Below, piece after piece: positions 30,443 to 39,076 of a DNA stretch of 64,000 nucleotides. Source of the stretch: Magnetococcus marinus MC-1 (GTDB lineage Bacteria > Pseudomonadota > Magnetococcia > Magnetococcales > Magnetococcaceae); contig NC_008576.1 in NCBI RefSeq assembly GCF_000014865.1, positions 4,245,001 through 4,309,000 of the forward strand. The letters run 5' to 3'. Below the pieces are notes generated by a model, which searched no databases, was not told the origin of the DNA, and was given only the letters and a program-made list of their open reading frames with translations. A program made the position numbers and the translations under genes. Within the stretch, counting starts at the first letter, position 1. Each line of letters begins with the position of its first letter.

Positions 30443-30844
30443 CTATCCTGCCGCTAGAGCGTTGATACGCAAGGGCACGGATGCGCGGGGGGTGGAAAAG
30501 GTCACCTGAAAAGGGACGAAGTTGAGGGGTGAGTCGCTTTGCTAAACAGAAGGACACCCCTTTTCAGAAAACCTCTCCGCAAAGGCACTCACAGAGCCGC
30601 AAGGCTGGTAGGCCGAAGAGTTTGCCGAATCTCTCTCCCACCCTGTGCATGCCGCACCCCTCGACACGCCGTGGCCGGGGATGAACCTTTATACATGCCG
30701 TTGGGACACGACTCAATCTTTCGGCAAGAGTTTAGCCGCAACAAACGGGGCAAAACCGCTGTTCTGCCCCGCCTGCGCGGCTAAGATCCTGTGTGACCCA
30801 AGAGATAGCAGCACCCAAGGGCACCACTTATCTGCAAAGCCTGC
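30443..30844. other. Intergenic region with a nested inverted repeat
   Basis: No convincing gene between the helicase start and the end of rpsT. It must carry the helicase promoter. At 30732-30784 an outer stem TTAGCCGC/GCGGCTAA encloses an inner stem GGGGCA/TGCCCC, both perfect, giving a two-level hairpin. On the minus strand it lies in the 3' region of the rpsT transcript. There is no T tract. Confidence 0.55.
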
Positions 30845-31123
30845 TCAGCTGGCCGCTGCAACCGCCAATTTTTTCACATGGCTGTTCAGGCGTGCAATGC
30901 GGCGCGATGCCTGATTGGTGTGGATTACGCCACGCTGTGCCGTGCGCGAAATCACCGAGGTGGCGTCCCGCAGGGTCTGTTGAGCCAGCTCGACATCACC
31001 AGCCTCGACAGCGGCGAGCACCTTTTTAGCGAAGGTACGCATACGCGCTTTGTCGATGCGGTTGGCAACGGTGCGCTTGGCGGATTGACGAATGCGTTTC
31101 AGGGCGGACTTGTGATTAGCCAC
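30845..31123 (-). CDS. rpsT: 30S ribosomal protein S20
   Basis: 92 residues, all-helical and basic, binding 16S rRNA. Recognised from ANHKSALKRIRQSAKRTVAN, RMRTFAKKVLAA and GVIHTNQASRRIARLN. The start is a GTG at 31123 with AGTAGG upstream; non-ATG starts are common in rpsT and take part in its autoregulation in enterics. It is divergent from murJ, an arrangement common in proteobacteria. Confidence 0.97.
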   Translation of the reverse strand: MANHKSALKRIRQSAKRTVANRIDKARMRTFAKKVLAAVEAGDVELAQQTLRDATSVISRTAQRGVIHTNQASRRIARLNSHVKKLAVAAAS

Positions 31124-31344
31124 TTGACCTACTCTCCGGTTTCAATCTTACTGTTGTGCAAACAAACCGTCATCTGGTGCCCGCCTATTTGCGCTCGCAA
31201 ATGATACGCAGCGGCGGAAACAGGGGCACATGACGATAGAAAGTACCTGTTCCGATGAAACGGGCAGAATAGGTAGAGATGGAGCAATCGTCAATCCTTT
31301 TTTACCTTCCCGTTCATTTTCCTTCATCTTCCCGCCGGGAAACC

Positions 31345-32934
31345 ATGCCTGTGAGCCTACCCTCCTCTGCCCATAATCAACGCCGTGGTTTACTACGTGC
31401 GGTTGGAACGATCAGTTTTTATACCCTTTTATCGCGCATACTCGGTTTTATTCGCGATATTGTCATCGCCCGCGGCTTTGGCGCGGGCATGGGCGCGGAT
31501 GCTTTTTTTGTCGCCTTAAAACTGCCCAACTTTTTACGCCGCCTCTTTGCCGAGGGGGCCTTTAGCACCGCCTTTGTACCGGTGTTTGCCGACTATTTGG
31601 CCGCCGGTGACACCCAGCAAACCCAGCGGGCTGCCCAGGCGATCTTTACCCAACTGTTGCTGGTTTTGATGGTGATTGTGGCCCTGGCACAACTTTTTAT
31701 GCCCTGGTTGATCATGGCCGCCGCACCGGGTTTTCTGGACCAGCCGGATAAATATCAGCTTACCGTGGATCTAACCCGCATCACCTTTCCCTATATCCTA
31801 TTTATTTCGCTGGTAGCCTTGGCGGGGGGCATTCTTAATAGCCATCAGCGCTTTGCCGTACCAGCCGCCACCCCCATGTTGCTCAACCTCTCTCTCATCG
31901 GCGCGGCGCTGTTCCTTACCCCCTACGTGGAGCGCCCCGCCGAGGCCCTCGCCTGGGGCGTTTTTTTAGGGGGGGCCGCCCAGCTATTGGTGCAGTGGCC
32001 CGCCCTGAAACAGATCGGCTTTACCGTGCGCCTGCGCTGGGAACCCAAACATAGCGCCATTGGGCGTATTTTGCGGCTCATGGGGCCCTCGATCCTGGGG
32101 GTTTCGGTGGCACAGGTTAATCTGCTGTTTGACATCCTGCTGGCCTCTTTTTTATCCAGTGGGGCGATCTCCTACCTCTATTACGCCGACCGCCTTGTGG
32201 AGTTCCCCTTGGGCTTGATCGGCATCGCCATGGGCACCGCCATTTTACCGGCACTGTCGGCCCACGCCGCTAAAAACGATGATGCCGCCCTCAACCATGA
32301 CCTGGATTTCGCGCTACGCTTGATTTTTCTGATCAACCTACCCGCCATGGTGGGGTTGATCATGCTGCGCGAGCCCATTTTGGCCCTGCTGTTTGAGCGG
32401 GGCGCCTTTGGCAGCGAAACCACCCACCTCACCGGCAACGCCCTATTCGCCTATGCCATGGGCTTGATGGCGTTTGCCAGTGTTAAGGTGTTAGCCCCTG
32501 CGTTCTACGCCCGCAAAGATACCAAAACCCCGGTGCGCATCGCCATTATCTGCATGATCACCAATATGTTTCTCAATGTGATCCTCATGTTTCCATTGGG
32601 CTATGTGGGGCTGGCGCTGGCCACCACCCTCTCAAGCTACCTGAACATGCTGCTGTTGTTACGGGCGTTAAAAAAGCGTACGGGCTTTAAACCCCATGGG
32701 GGCTTTTTCAAGGTACTGCTCAAAGGCACGCTGGCAACGATGATGATGGCGGCGGGGATCTGGGCGATGCATGGTCATGTTTGGCCACACGGTGGCGATG
32801 TAACCACCACCCAGCGGGCCGTGGCTCTGCTGCCCACCATTGGCGTGGGTGTCGCACTCTTTTTGCTCACCGCATGGCTGCTAAAGCTGGAGGAGTTGCA
32901 GATGTTGGTGGGATTGCTCAAACGCAAAAAATGA
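31345..32934 (+). CDS. murJ: Lipid II flippase MurJ (MviN)
   Basis: 529 residues from the ATG at 31345; an in-frame ATG 22 codons earlier would add a non-conserved segment. About 14 membrane segments. It moves lipid II across the inner membrane for peptidoglycan assembly. The N-terminus carries the family marks GTISFYTLLSRILGFIRD and FFVALKLPNFLRRLFAEGAF, with the Arg residues of the central cavity; later VEFPLGLIGIAMGTAILPAL. The neighbour rpsT is divergent. A terminator follows directly. Confidence 0.96.
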   Translation: MPVSLPSSAHNQRRGLLRAVGTISFYTLLSRILGFIRDIVIARGFGAGMGADAFFVALKLPNFLRRLFAEGAFSTAFVPVFADYLAAGDTQQTQRAAQAIFTQLLLVLMVIVALAQLFMPWLIMAAAPGFLDQPDKYQLTVDLTRITFPYILFISLVALAGGILNSHQRFAVPAATPMLLNLSLIGAALFLTPYVERPAEALAWGVFLGGAAQLLVQWPALKQIGFTVRLRWEPKHSAIGRILRLMGPSILGVSVAQVNLLFDILLASFLSSGAISYLYYADRLVEFPLGLIGIAMGTAILPALSAHAAKNDDAALNHDLDFALRLIFLINLPAMVGLIMLREPILALLFERGAFGSETTHLTGNALFAYAMGLMAFASVKVLAPAFYARKDTKTPVRIAIICMITNMFLNVILMFPLGYVGLALATTLSSYLNMLLLLRALKKRTGFKPHGGFFKVLLKGTLATMMMAAGIWAMHGHVWPHGGDVTTTQRAVALLPTIGVGVALFLLTAWLLKLEELQMLVGLLKRKK

Positions 32935-32939
32935 CCACA

Positions 32940-32974
32940 AAGCCCCGTCGCCTACACCGCGCACGGGGCTTTTT
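32940..32974 (+). terminator. Terminator of murJ
   Basis: AGCCCCGT (32941-32948) pairs with ACGGGGCT (32963-32970), followed by TTTT. Confidence 0.8.
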
Positions 32975-32994
32975 ATCCTGTCATAGCGTGCCCG

Positions 32995-33201
32995 CTAGCC
33001 GCGCAAACGGGAACGCTTAGCGCTGTATAGATACTGCTCATAACCAGCAACCGCCTTGAGCAGGGGGTCCAGCACACTGTCTACATGGGGAGAGAGTGGC
33101 ATCTCCAACAGATCGTGAATGCGCACCAGCGCCTCTTCATAACTCTCTAAGTTGTCAATAACCACTGACGATCCTGTATACATCATTTGTTGGCTACCCA
33201 T
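32995..33201 (-). CDS. Small protein resembling the N-terminus of HigA-type antitoxins
   Basis: 68 residues with a strong GGAGAGG ribosome site before the ATG at 33201, so it is probably a real gene. The central part (ESYEEALVRIHDLLEMPLSP, then LDPLLKAVAGYEQYLY) has the spacing of the N-terminal helical segment of HigA-like antitoxins (the EYEAALxRIxxLM and LLxxLIxxYE pattern), but there is no helix-turn-helix after it; the chain stops in a basic RSRLRG tail. No toxin gene is next to it. The family resemblance is weak and from recall. Confidence 0.6.
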   Translation of the reverse strand: MGSQQMMYTGSSVVIDNLESYEEALVRIHDLLEMPLSPHVDSVLDPLLKAVAGYEQYLYSAKRSRLRG

Positions 33202-33606
33202 GGTTGCCTCTCCTACACATCTCTTACAGACCCTTTTTTATGGGTGCTAAAAAGGGGAAAAAAGGATGCATGTTTTGCACGATTCTGTACGTCGATATCC
33301 ATTTCTAAAAGCAAAGGCCGGGCCAGCCTTTGCCATTTTTTCATCCCTTTGAATCTTCAGATGTTACCCATTCACCCTGGGGTATACACCCTTATACGAA
33401 GAGAGACTGCTCCCGTTGGGGTGGGCAAAAATAGCAGCATCTCTGCTTTTGTTCTATGGATTATATGTAACAACTCTGCTTTTATTGTGTGAAATCATGT
33501 CGACCGCTCTTTTTTGCCAAGCCACACCCCCCTATTCTCCCAGGCCGCTAAATTTGTTACCATGGCCTGCGCCCTTGACCACCTTGAGCTGTAGGAGTTC
33601 CCAGAC
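33202..33606. other. Intergenic region upstream of pyrD
   Basis: Contains a hairpin at about 33231-33256 (CCCTTTTT/AAAAAGGG), which lies in the leader of the small minus-strand gene, and a plus-strand terminator-like hairpin at 33311-33341. No protein-coding gene was recognised. AT-rich sequence at 33440-33520 probably holds the pyrD promoter. Confidence 0.5.
33311..33341 (+). terminator. Terminator-like hairpin with no obvious upstream gene
   Basis: GCAAAGGC (33311-33318) pairs with GCCTTTGC (33326-33333) and is followed by CATTTTTT. murJ already has a terminator 340 bases earlier, so this one may end an unannotated short transcript or back it up. Confidence 0.6.
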
Positions 33607-34545
33607 GTGACCAGCCAGAGCCCCATCGCTGTTGAAGTTGCCGGTATTGCCATGCGTACCCCCCTGGTGCTGCTCTCGGGCTGCGTTGCCTTTGGCGAGG
33701 AGCTGCTCACCCTGGAAGGGTTTGACTTTAAGGCCATCGGTGCCATCTGCCTAAAGGGCACCACTTTAGAGCCCAAACGGGGCAACCCCCCGCACCGACT
33801 GGCCGAAACCCCTTGTGGCATGCTCAACGCGATCGGCCTGCAAAACCCCGGCGCCCGCGCCGTGGTGGATGAGATTTTACCCCGCCTCTGCGCGCAGATC
33901 GACACCCCATTGATCGCCAACATCTCTGGCTCCACCACCGAGCAGTATGGCGAAATAGCGCGTATCTTTGATCAAAGCCCGGTGGCCGCCATCGAAATTA
34001 ATATCTCCTGCCCCAATGTCAAAGAGGGCGGTATTGCCTTTGGTTCTGATCCTGATATGGCCGCCGCCGTGGTGGAAGAGGTGCGCCGAGCCACCACCAA
34101 ACCCATCATCACCAAGCTCTCCCCCAACGTCACCGACATTACCACAGTGGCCAAACGGGCCATTGAGGCCGGTAGTGATGCGCTGTCGGTCATCAACACC
34201 CTGATGGGTATGGCCATCGACCTCAAAAAGCGCCGTCCCGTGCTAGGCAACCTACAAGGGGGACTCTCTGGCCCTGCGGTTAAGCCGGTGGCCCTGCTCA
34301 AGGTGTGGCAGACCTATCAACTGGCCCGTCAGCACCAGATCCCCATCATCGGCCAAGGGGGTATCGCCTCGGCTGACGATGTGCTTGAATTTTTTCTGGT
34401 CGGGGCCTCCGCCACCGGCCTCTGCACCAGCCTGTTTAAAGATCCCCTGCTCCCCATGCGCATCGCCCAAGCCCTGCACCAGGGTGTTGCCGAACAGGGG
34501 GTCACAAACATTGCCCAGCTCACAGGCACCCTTAAAACCGCATGA
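33607..34545 (+). CDS. pyrD: Dihydroorotate dehydrogenase, class 1B type
   Basis: 312 residues. Pyrimidine synthesis, oxidising dihydroorotate to orotate with FMN. The catalytic base is a Cys in INISCPNVKEGGIAFG, as in class 1 enzymes; IKGTTL-like CLKGTTLEPKRGN, NAIGLQNPG, KLSPNV, NTLMGMAIDL and GQGGIASADD are all present. It starts at a GTG (33607) with AGGAG nine bases upstream. Class 1B enzymes normally work with a PyrK electron-transfer subunit; no pyrK gene lies in the window. Confidence 0.94.
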   Translation: MTSQSPIAVEVAGIAMRTPLVLLSGCVAFGEELLTLEGFDFKAIGAICLKGTTLEPKRGNPPHRLAETPCGMLNAIGLQNPGARAVVDEILPRLCAQIDTPLIANISGSTTEQYGEIARIFDQSPVAAIEINISCPNVKEGGIAFGSDPDMAAAVVEEVRRATTKPIITKLSPNVTDITTVAKRAIEAGSDALSVINTLMGMAIDLKKRRPVLGNLQGGLSGPAVKPVALLKVWQTYQLARQHQIPIIGQGGIASADDVLEFFLVGASATGLCTSLFKDPLLPMRIAQALHQGVAEQGVTNIAQLTGTLKTA

Positions 34546-34555
34546 GGATACCAAT

Positions 34556-35347
34556 ATGTTATCACATTTGCGCACACCTGTGGCGCTGCTCTTTTGTTTT
34601 ATCTTACTGGGCCAAACCATGACTGGCTGGGCTGCGGATCAGGCACTCCCCCGTCACGCCGTCCCTACAAGCGTGATTGATGGCGACACCTTTACCATCC
34701 CCCATGTGGGCCGTATCCGTCTTATGGGTATCGACACCCCAGAGCTGGAGCATGAGCGCCTACCCGCCGAACCCTATGCCCAACAAGCCAAACATCGCGC
34801 CACTGAACTGCTTATGCGTGGTGGACAAAGCGTTAAATTAAGCTTTGCCCCGCAAGGGCGCTCGCGGGATGTCTACGCGCGACCACTCTGTTATGTAGAG
34901 CTTGCCAATGGTCAGGATCTCGCAGAACAACTGCTGGAAGAGGGGTTGGCCATTGTCTACCCCAGCGCCGATTTAAACCGCTACAAACGCTACAGCAAAG
35001 CCGAACGCCGCGCCCGCAAAGCCAAACGCGGCGCATGGCTTGAGGGGCATTGGCTGGTGGATCATACAGAGGCCCGTCACCATGTAGGGGCCTATCGCAT
35101 TGTCGGCGGCACCATCCTAAACGTTGACCAAAAGGGGGGTTGGATCTACCTTAACTTTGGTAAAAATTGGCGTGAAGATTTTACCGTAACCATCAGCCAT
35201 CGGGATTGGCTGGCCCACTTTCGCAAAGTTCTTGGTCCCTTCAAAGAGCTGCAAGGGCGCTTTGTGGAGGTGCGGGGCCGCATTGGCTGGCGCAATGGTG
35301 CCTCCATCCGCGCTTATCATCCCTACCAACTGCAACTGGACCAATAA
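34556..35347 (+). CDS. Secreted thermonuclease-like (SNase) protein
   Basis: 263 residues with a signal peptide ending near MTGWAA-D. The Staphylococcal-nuclease-like domain follows (about 35-150): VIDGDTFTI, the RIRLMGIDTPE segment with a catalytic Arg and metal-binding Asp, and RDVYARPLCYV with the second Arg. A C-terminal region of about 110 residues resembles an OB-fold-like extension (WIYLNFGKNWREDFTV, GRFVEVRGRIGW), seen in some envelope nucleases. It is nested between pyrD and ispH with 10 and 4 bases of spacing, so the three form an operon. It probably acts in the periplasm or outside. Confidence 0.88.
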   Translation: MLSHLRTPVALLFCFILLGQTMTGWAADQALPRHAVPTSVIDGDTFTIPHVGRIRLMGIDTPELEHERLPAEPYAQQAKHRATELLMRGGQSVKLSFAPQGRSRDVYARPLCYVELANGQDLAEQLLEEGLAIVYPSADLNRYKRYSKAERRARKAKRGAWLEGHWLVDHTEARHHVGAYRIVGGTILNVDQKGGWIYLNFGKNWREDFTVTISHRDWLAHFRKVLGPFKELQGRFVEVRGRIGWRNGASIRAYHPYQLQLDQ

Positions 35348-35351
35348 AACC

Positions 35352-36275
35352 ATGCGTATTCTATTAGCGGAACCACGGGGATTTTGTGCCGGGGTTGATC
35401 GGGCCATTGCCATTGTACTCAAAGCGCTGGAAAAATTTGGCCCGCCCATCTATGTCCGCCATGAAATTGTGCATAACCGCTGGGTGGTGGAGCATCTACG
35501 CAACCAGGGTGCGGTGTTTGTGCATGAGTTGGATGAAATCCCCGATGGTGCGGTAGCCATCTACTCCGCCCATGGTGTCTCTAAAGCGGTACAAGCCGAG
35601 GGCGAGCGCCGTCCGTTGCACATTTTGGATGCCACCTGCCCACTGGTCGACAAGGTCCACCGCGAGGCCGAACGCCTGGATCATGACCACTACCAAGTGC
35701 TGCTCATCGGCCATGCCGGGCACCCCGAGGTTGAGGGTACCATGGGCCAACTGCAACAGGCGCGCATGAAACTGATCTCCCATCCCGATGACGTTGCACA
35801 GTTGCGGCTAAGTAACCCGCAAAAGGTGGCCTACATTACCCAAACCACCCTCTCGGTGGATGAGACCCGAGCGATGGTGGCGCAACTTAAAGCCCGTTTT
35901 CCCACCATCAAAGAACCGGCTAAAGAGGATATCTGTTATGCGACCCAAAACCGCCAAAATGCGGTCAAAGCATTGGCGCAAGCATCGGATCTTATTCTTG
36001 TTTTAGGGGCACCAAACAGCAGCAACTCAAACCGTTTACGCGAGGTGGCCGAACAGCACGGCTGCCGGGCTTTCCTGATTGAAAACGCCAAAGATGTGGA
36101 AATACAGTGGCTTGAAGGGGTTGAGACCCTGGGCATTACCGCCGGGGCTTCGGCACCGGAAATCTTAGTCGAAGAGCTGCTGGCGCATTTGCACGCAGAG
36201 CAGCACCAGGTGGAACTGCTCTCGGTCACCAAAGAGTATTTGGCCTTTCCACTGCCCTTAGAACTGCGGGAGTAA
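35352..36275 (+). CDS. ispH: 4-hydroxy-3-methylbut-2-enyl diphosphate reductase
   Basis: 307 residues. Last step of the non-mevalonate isoprenoid pathway, making IPP and DMAPP. The three cluster cysteines lie in PRGFCAGVDRAI, LDATCPLVDKVH and DICYATQNRQ. The HEIVHNRWVV, GHAGHPEVEGTMGQ, TQTTLSVDET and APNSSNSNRL segments are typical. The ATG at 35352 is four bases after the SNase gene. A strong terminator follows. Confidence 0.97.
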   Translation: MRILLAEPRGFCAGVDRAIAIVLKALEKFGPPIYVRHEIVHNRWVVEHLRNQGAVFVHELDEIPDGAVAIYSAHGVSKAVQAEGERRPLHILDATCPLVDKVHREAERLDHDHYQVLLIGHAGHPEVEGTMGQLQQARMKLISHPDDVAQLRLSNPQKVAYITQTTLSVDETRAMVAQLKARFPTIKEPAKEDICYATQNRQNAVKALAQASDLILVLGAPNSSNSNRLREVAEQHGCRAFLIENAKDVEIQWLEGVETLGITAGASAPEILVEELLAHLHAEQHQVELLSVTKEYLAFPLPLELRE

Positions 36276-36313
36276 TCTCGTCTTTACGGGCAGGCCCTAC
36301 CATGCTTCATTGT

Positions 36314-36352
36314 AAAAAAGGCCGGTATCCTTAAAGGATTCCGGCCTTTTTT
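36314..36352. terminator. Bidirectional terminator after ispH
   Basis: GGCCGG-T-ATCCTT/AAGGAT-T-CCGGCC hairpin with A6 before and T6 after, between convergent genes. Confidence 0.9.
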
Positions 36353-36375
36353 ACACTTGCTTGAACACAGCTTGA

Positions 36376-36963
36376 CTATTGAATCTCTTTTTTCAACGTA
36401 AAGGCCCCGCGAATCTGGCCCTCGGTATAGCCACGTGCCTTATCTTCGGGATAGAGACGGTTGAGTGTGATCTCAACCGTTGGATCAATCTTCTCCCCAT
36501 GACACGCTAGGCAGGGCTTGGCGGCGGTGGGAATCGCCTTCATATAGCGAAACACCTGCTTGCCATCCATGCTCACCACCTCGTGATGCTCCATCTTGGC
36601 GGGATCCTCACCTGCGGCCAAGCGGCTCTCAAAGCTCTCCAACACCCCAAGCTCCCAGGCATCGGGGGCATTATCCGTATTGCGCAGTTTCAGGCTGGTG
36701 CGCCCCACCGAACCGCCGTAGCTGGCAGAAGCCTGTTTGGCAATGCCCGTCGCCGCAGTGTTGCACACCGTCATTGCCGCATTGGGTCCACCGGCCTTCA
36801 TACCTTGCATCAAGGTACCTTTAAGTTTGCCAAAGAATTGTTTAACCGCATCGCGGCTTTCAGCCAGGAGTGCCGCCTCATCCGTTGCCAAGGCTGGCCC
36901 TGCGGCCAACAGCGTCATTAGGGCCATGGCCCCTACCATCTGCGCTTTACGGGTCATTTTCAT
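36376..36963 (-). CDS. Periplasmic DUF3365/Tll0287-like heme-binding protein
   Basis: About 195 residues. A signal peptide (VGAMALMTLLAAGPALA) precedes a domain with VCNTAATGIAKQAS, SLKLRNTDNAPDAWE and KPCLACHGEKIDP. The last is a CxxCH c-type heme site in the position used by the Tll0287/DUF3365 family. Those proteins are thought to sense redox state or carry electrons in the periplasm. It stands alone. The start is uncertain among several close ATGs (36975, 36963, 36957). Confidence 0.85.
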   Translation of the reverse strand: MKMTRKAQMVGAMALMTLLAAGPALATDEAALLAESRDAVKQFFGKLKGTLMQGMKAGGPNAAMTVCNTAATGIAKQASASYGGSVGRTSLKLRNTDNAPDAWELGVLESFESRLAAGEDPAKMEHHEVVSMDGKQVFRYMKAIPTAAKPCLACHGEKIDPTVEITLNRLYPEDKARGYTEGQIRGAFTLKKEIQ

Positions 36964-37224
36964 CTTTATGCACATCCCTTAATATTATTTTGGAGTTGGG
37001 TTGGTTTCTGGATTGTTGTGCCACTCAGCCAACAAACCTCGACTGCAAAGACCTAACATCACGGATAAAGTTTCCAGCCTACGCCCAAAAAAAGAGGGCT
37101 CTCGCCCCCTTTTCTGACCTAATCACCCTTTGAACGCCGCTGCTTGCGCTCTAAAGCGGGTAAGCCAACGGCCCCATGACGCATTCACGCGCGCCCATGG
37201 TTTCATTGGAGAAACCCCCACCCA

Positions 37225-38766
37225 TTATCCTTTAAAGAGCAGATGGACAGCGGGTTGCTCCTCCTTATCTTCAGTCTCGCTGGCGGAGTGGCTGATAACC
37301 CGGTTACGGCCCTGCTCTTTGGCGCGGTAGAGGGCCATATCCGCCTTCTCTACCACATCATCGAAGTCGGTACCATCGGTGGGAAACTCAGCCACCCCGA
37401 TGGAGATGGTCTTTTGCAGACAGCCCCCTGGAACGTTGATCTTCAGGCGCTCCACCGTCTCACGAATTTTTTCGGCGATCTGATTGCCCATATGGGGCCG
37501 CTCATTTTGCAGCACCACCATAAACTCTTCACCCCCATAGCGCACCACCAGATCCGAGGCGCGGGTCTGCTGCATCAATACCCCAGCCAGCGACTTGAGC
37601 ACCGCATCCCCCACCTGATGGCCGTGGGTATCATTGACCATTTTAAAGTGGTCTAGATCCATCATCAATACCGACAGGAACATCTCTTTACGCTGCGAGG
37701 AGGCCACAATGGTACGTTCGTACTCCTCCAAAAAGCGGCGGTTGTTTAGACCGGTGAGGGGATCTTTCAGGGCCGATTCCCGCAGTTTTTCCATGAGCCG
37801 TTTGGATTCGATAACCGACGAGGACTCCCGCAAAAAGACCTGCAAAAAGGGGATAATATAGGGGAACATGACGGCCATGTCCGGTTCCACCACCAACTGC
37901 ACCACATTACCCACCGTGCCCGAGTGCAGCACCGGCATACAGTAAAAGCCCAGTGGATGATCCGAGTCATTGTAAAACTGGTTGCAGATGTTGGGCTGCT
38001 CCACACCGTCCACAATGCGGCCCGTGCGTTGGGCGCGGCACAACTCGGCTCTAAACTGCACCTCTTGCCGGCACCAGCGACACATCCCCTCTTGCTCGCC
38101 ATTGACCAGCACCGGGTGCATACGGTTTTGGCTGGAGGAGACCTCATAAATGGTGTAGCGCTCCAAGCCAAATTTATTTTGGATGATATTACCGATGCGC
38201 CGGTAAACCTCGACCTTGGTGAGATCTTCCTCAATTTGTTGTTTAAATTGAGAGACCTCCACCAGTGACTCCACCACCTCCACCGCCATGGTCAGCTTGT
38301 TGGTCTGACCTTCGGCATGAAAGTTGGTGAGCTGCACCACATCCTTATTAATGGCATCCACACCCAGATGCAACTGGTCCATCAGGCCATTGAGCTGGAC
38401 GGCAATCTCTCCCACGCGACCGGGACAATCGGAACGGGCGCGGACATCAAAGCGTCCCTCGCGGGCACAGGTCACCACGCTATAGATGCTCTCTAACATC
38501 AATTGCGAAGGACGCACCCAGCGACGGTAGACCAACATCAGCAACAGTATGACAAAAAGCCCAAACAGCACGAGGCCGCCGGAGCTAATCACCAATACCG
38601 CCGGTGAGGTCCATTGAGAAGATGTGGCAACCTGAGATTGCGGTACGCTAGACCAGCCTATAAACTGTGCATCGGCGATGAACAGATAGAAAATCAGGCC
38701 AGCCAGAAGAGCAATCCCCCCCAACGTCAGCTTTTGCAAGCCGCGCTCTGTCAATTTGCTTTTCAT
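37225..38766 (-). CDS. Membrane diguanylate cyclase (GGDEF) with cysteine-rich sensor region
   Basis: 513 residues. Two membrane segments (about 14-32 and 55-77), a HAMP-like linker, a middle sensor domain of GAF-like size (about 165-320) and a C-terminal GGDEF domain with RYGGEEFMVVL, DLDHFKMVNDTHGHQVGDAVL and the LTGLNNRRFLEEY start. It should make cyclic di-GMP. The sensor region holds Cys229, Cys232, Cys243 and Cys261 (C-x2-C-x10-C-x17-C), a plausible metal or redox site. The inhibitory RxxD site is not obvious. It stands alone with a very AT-rich upstream region at 38940-39060. Confidence 0.92.
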   Translation of the reverse strand: MKSKLTERGLQKLTLGGIALLAGLIFYLFIADAQFIGWSSVPQSQVATSSQWTSPAVLVISSGGLVLFGLFVILLLMLVYRRWVRPSQLMLESIYSVVTCAREGRFDVRARSDCPGRVGEIAVQLNGLMDQLHLGVDAINKDVVQLTNFHAEGQTNKLTMAVEVVESLVEVSQFKQQIEEDLTKVEVYRRIGNIIQNKFGLERYTIYEVSSSQNRMHPVLVNGEQEGMCRWCRQEVQFRAELCRAQRTGRIVDGVEQPNICNQFYNDSDHPLGFYCMPVLHSGTVGNVVQLVVEPDMAVMFPYIIPFLQVFLRESSSVIESKRLMEKLRESALKDPLTGLNNRRFLEEYERTIVASSQRKEMFLSVLMMDLDHFKMVNDTHGHQVGDAVLKSLAGVLMQQTRASDLVVRYGGEEFMVVLQNERPHMGNQIAEKIRETVERLKINVPGGCLQKTISIGVAEFPTDGTDFDDVVEKADMALYRAKEQGRNRVISHSASETEDKEEQPAVHLLFKG

Positions 38767-39076
38767 GGCTCAAAAACCCGGTGGTCAGGTGATCAATGTT
38801 GACCATTGATCCTGCGCGTCGAGACATTCAACTCCCCTTGTTCTTAACCACTAGACCTGTATTGGCCCTACCGGGGATTCTATTTTTTACGAGAATTGAC
38901 GCGATCACTCCCATCTATTTCAATCTACCGTGCGTGGGCCATAACACAAGCAAAAACGTATCTGTTGCTGTCTATTTTATGAACTATTTTCTATTGTATA
39001 TTTTAAAATATCATTATAATTACCACCCATTAGTTGTAATTTAGCCGCTTTTCTGGTTATTTCAACCACTAAACCC
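38767..39076. other. AT-rich intergenic region
   Basis: No gene seen. 38950-39060 is strikingly AT-rich against its neighbours, containing TATTTTAAAATATCATTATA. It may hold the diguanylate cyclase promoter in its left part. Confidence 0.5.

Noticed and set aside
30539-30914. Plus-strand open frames opposite rpsT and in the gap beside it
   Set aside because: They overlap a certain ribosomal protein gene or lack start signals.
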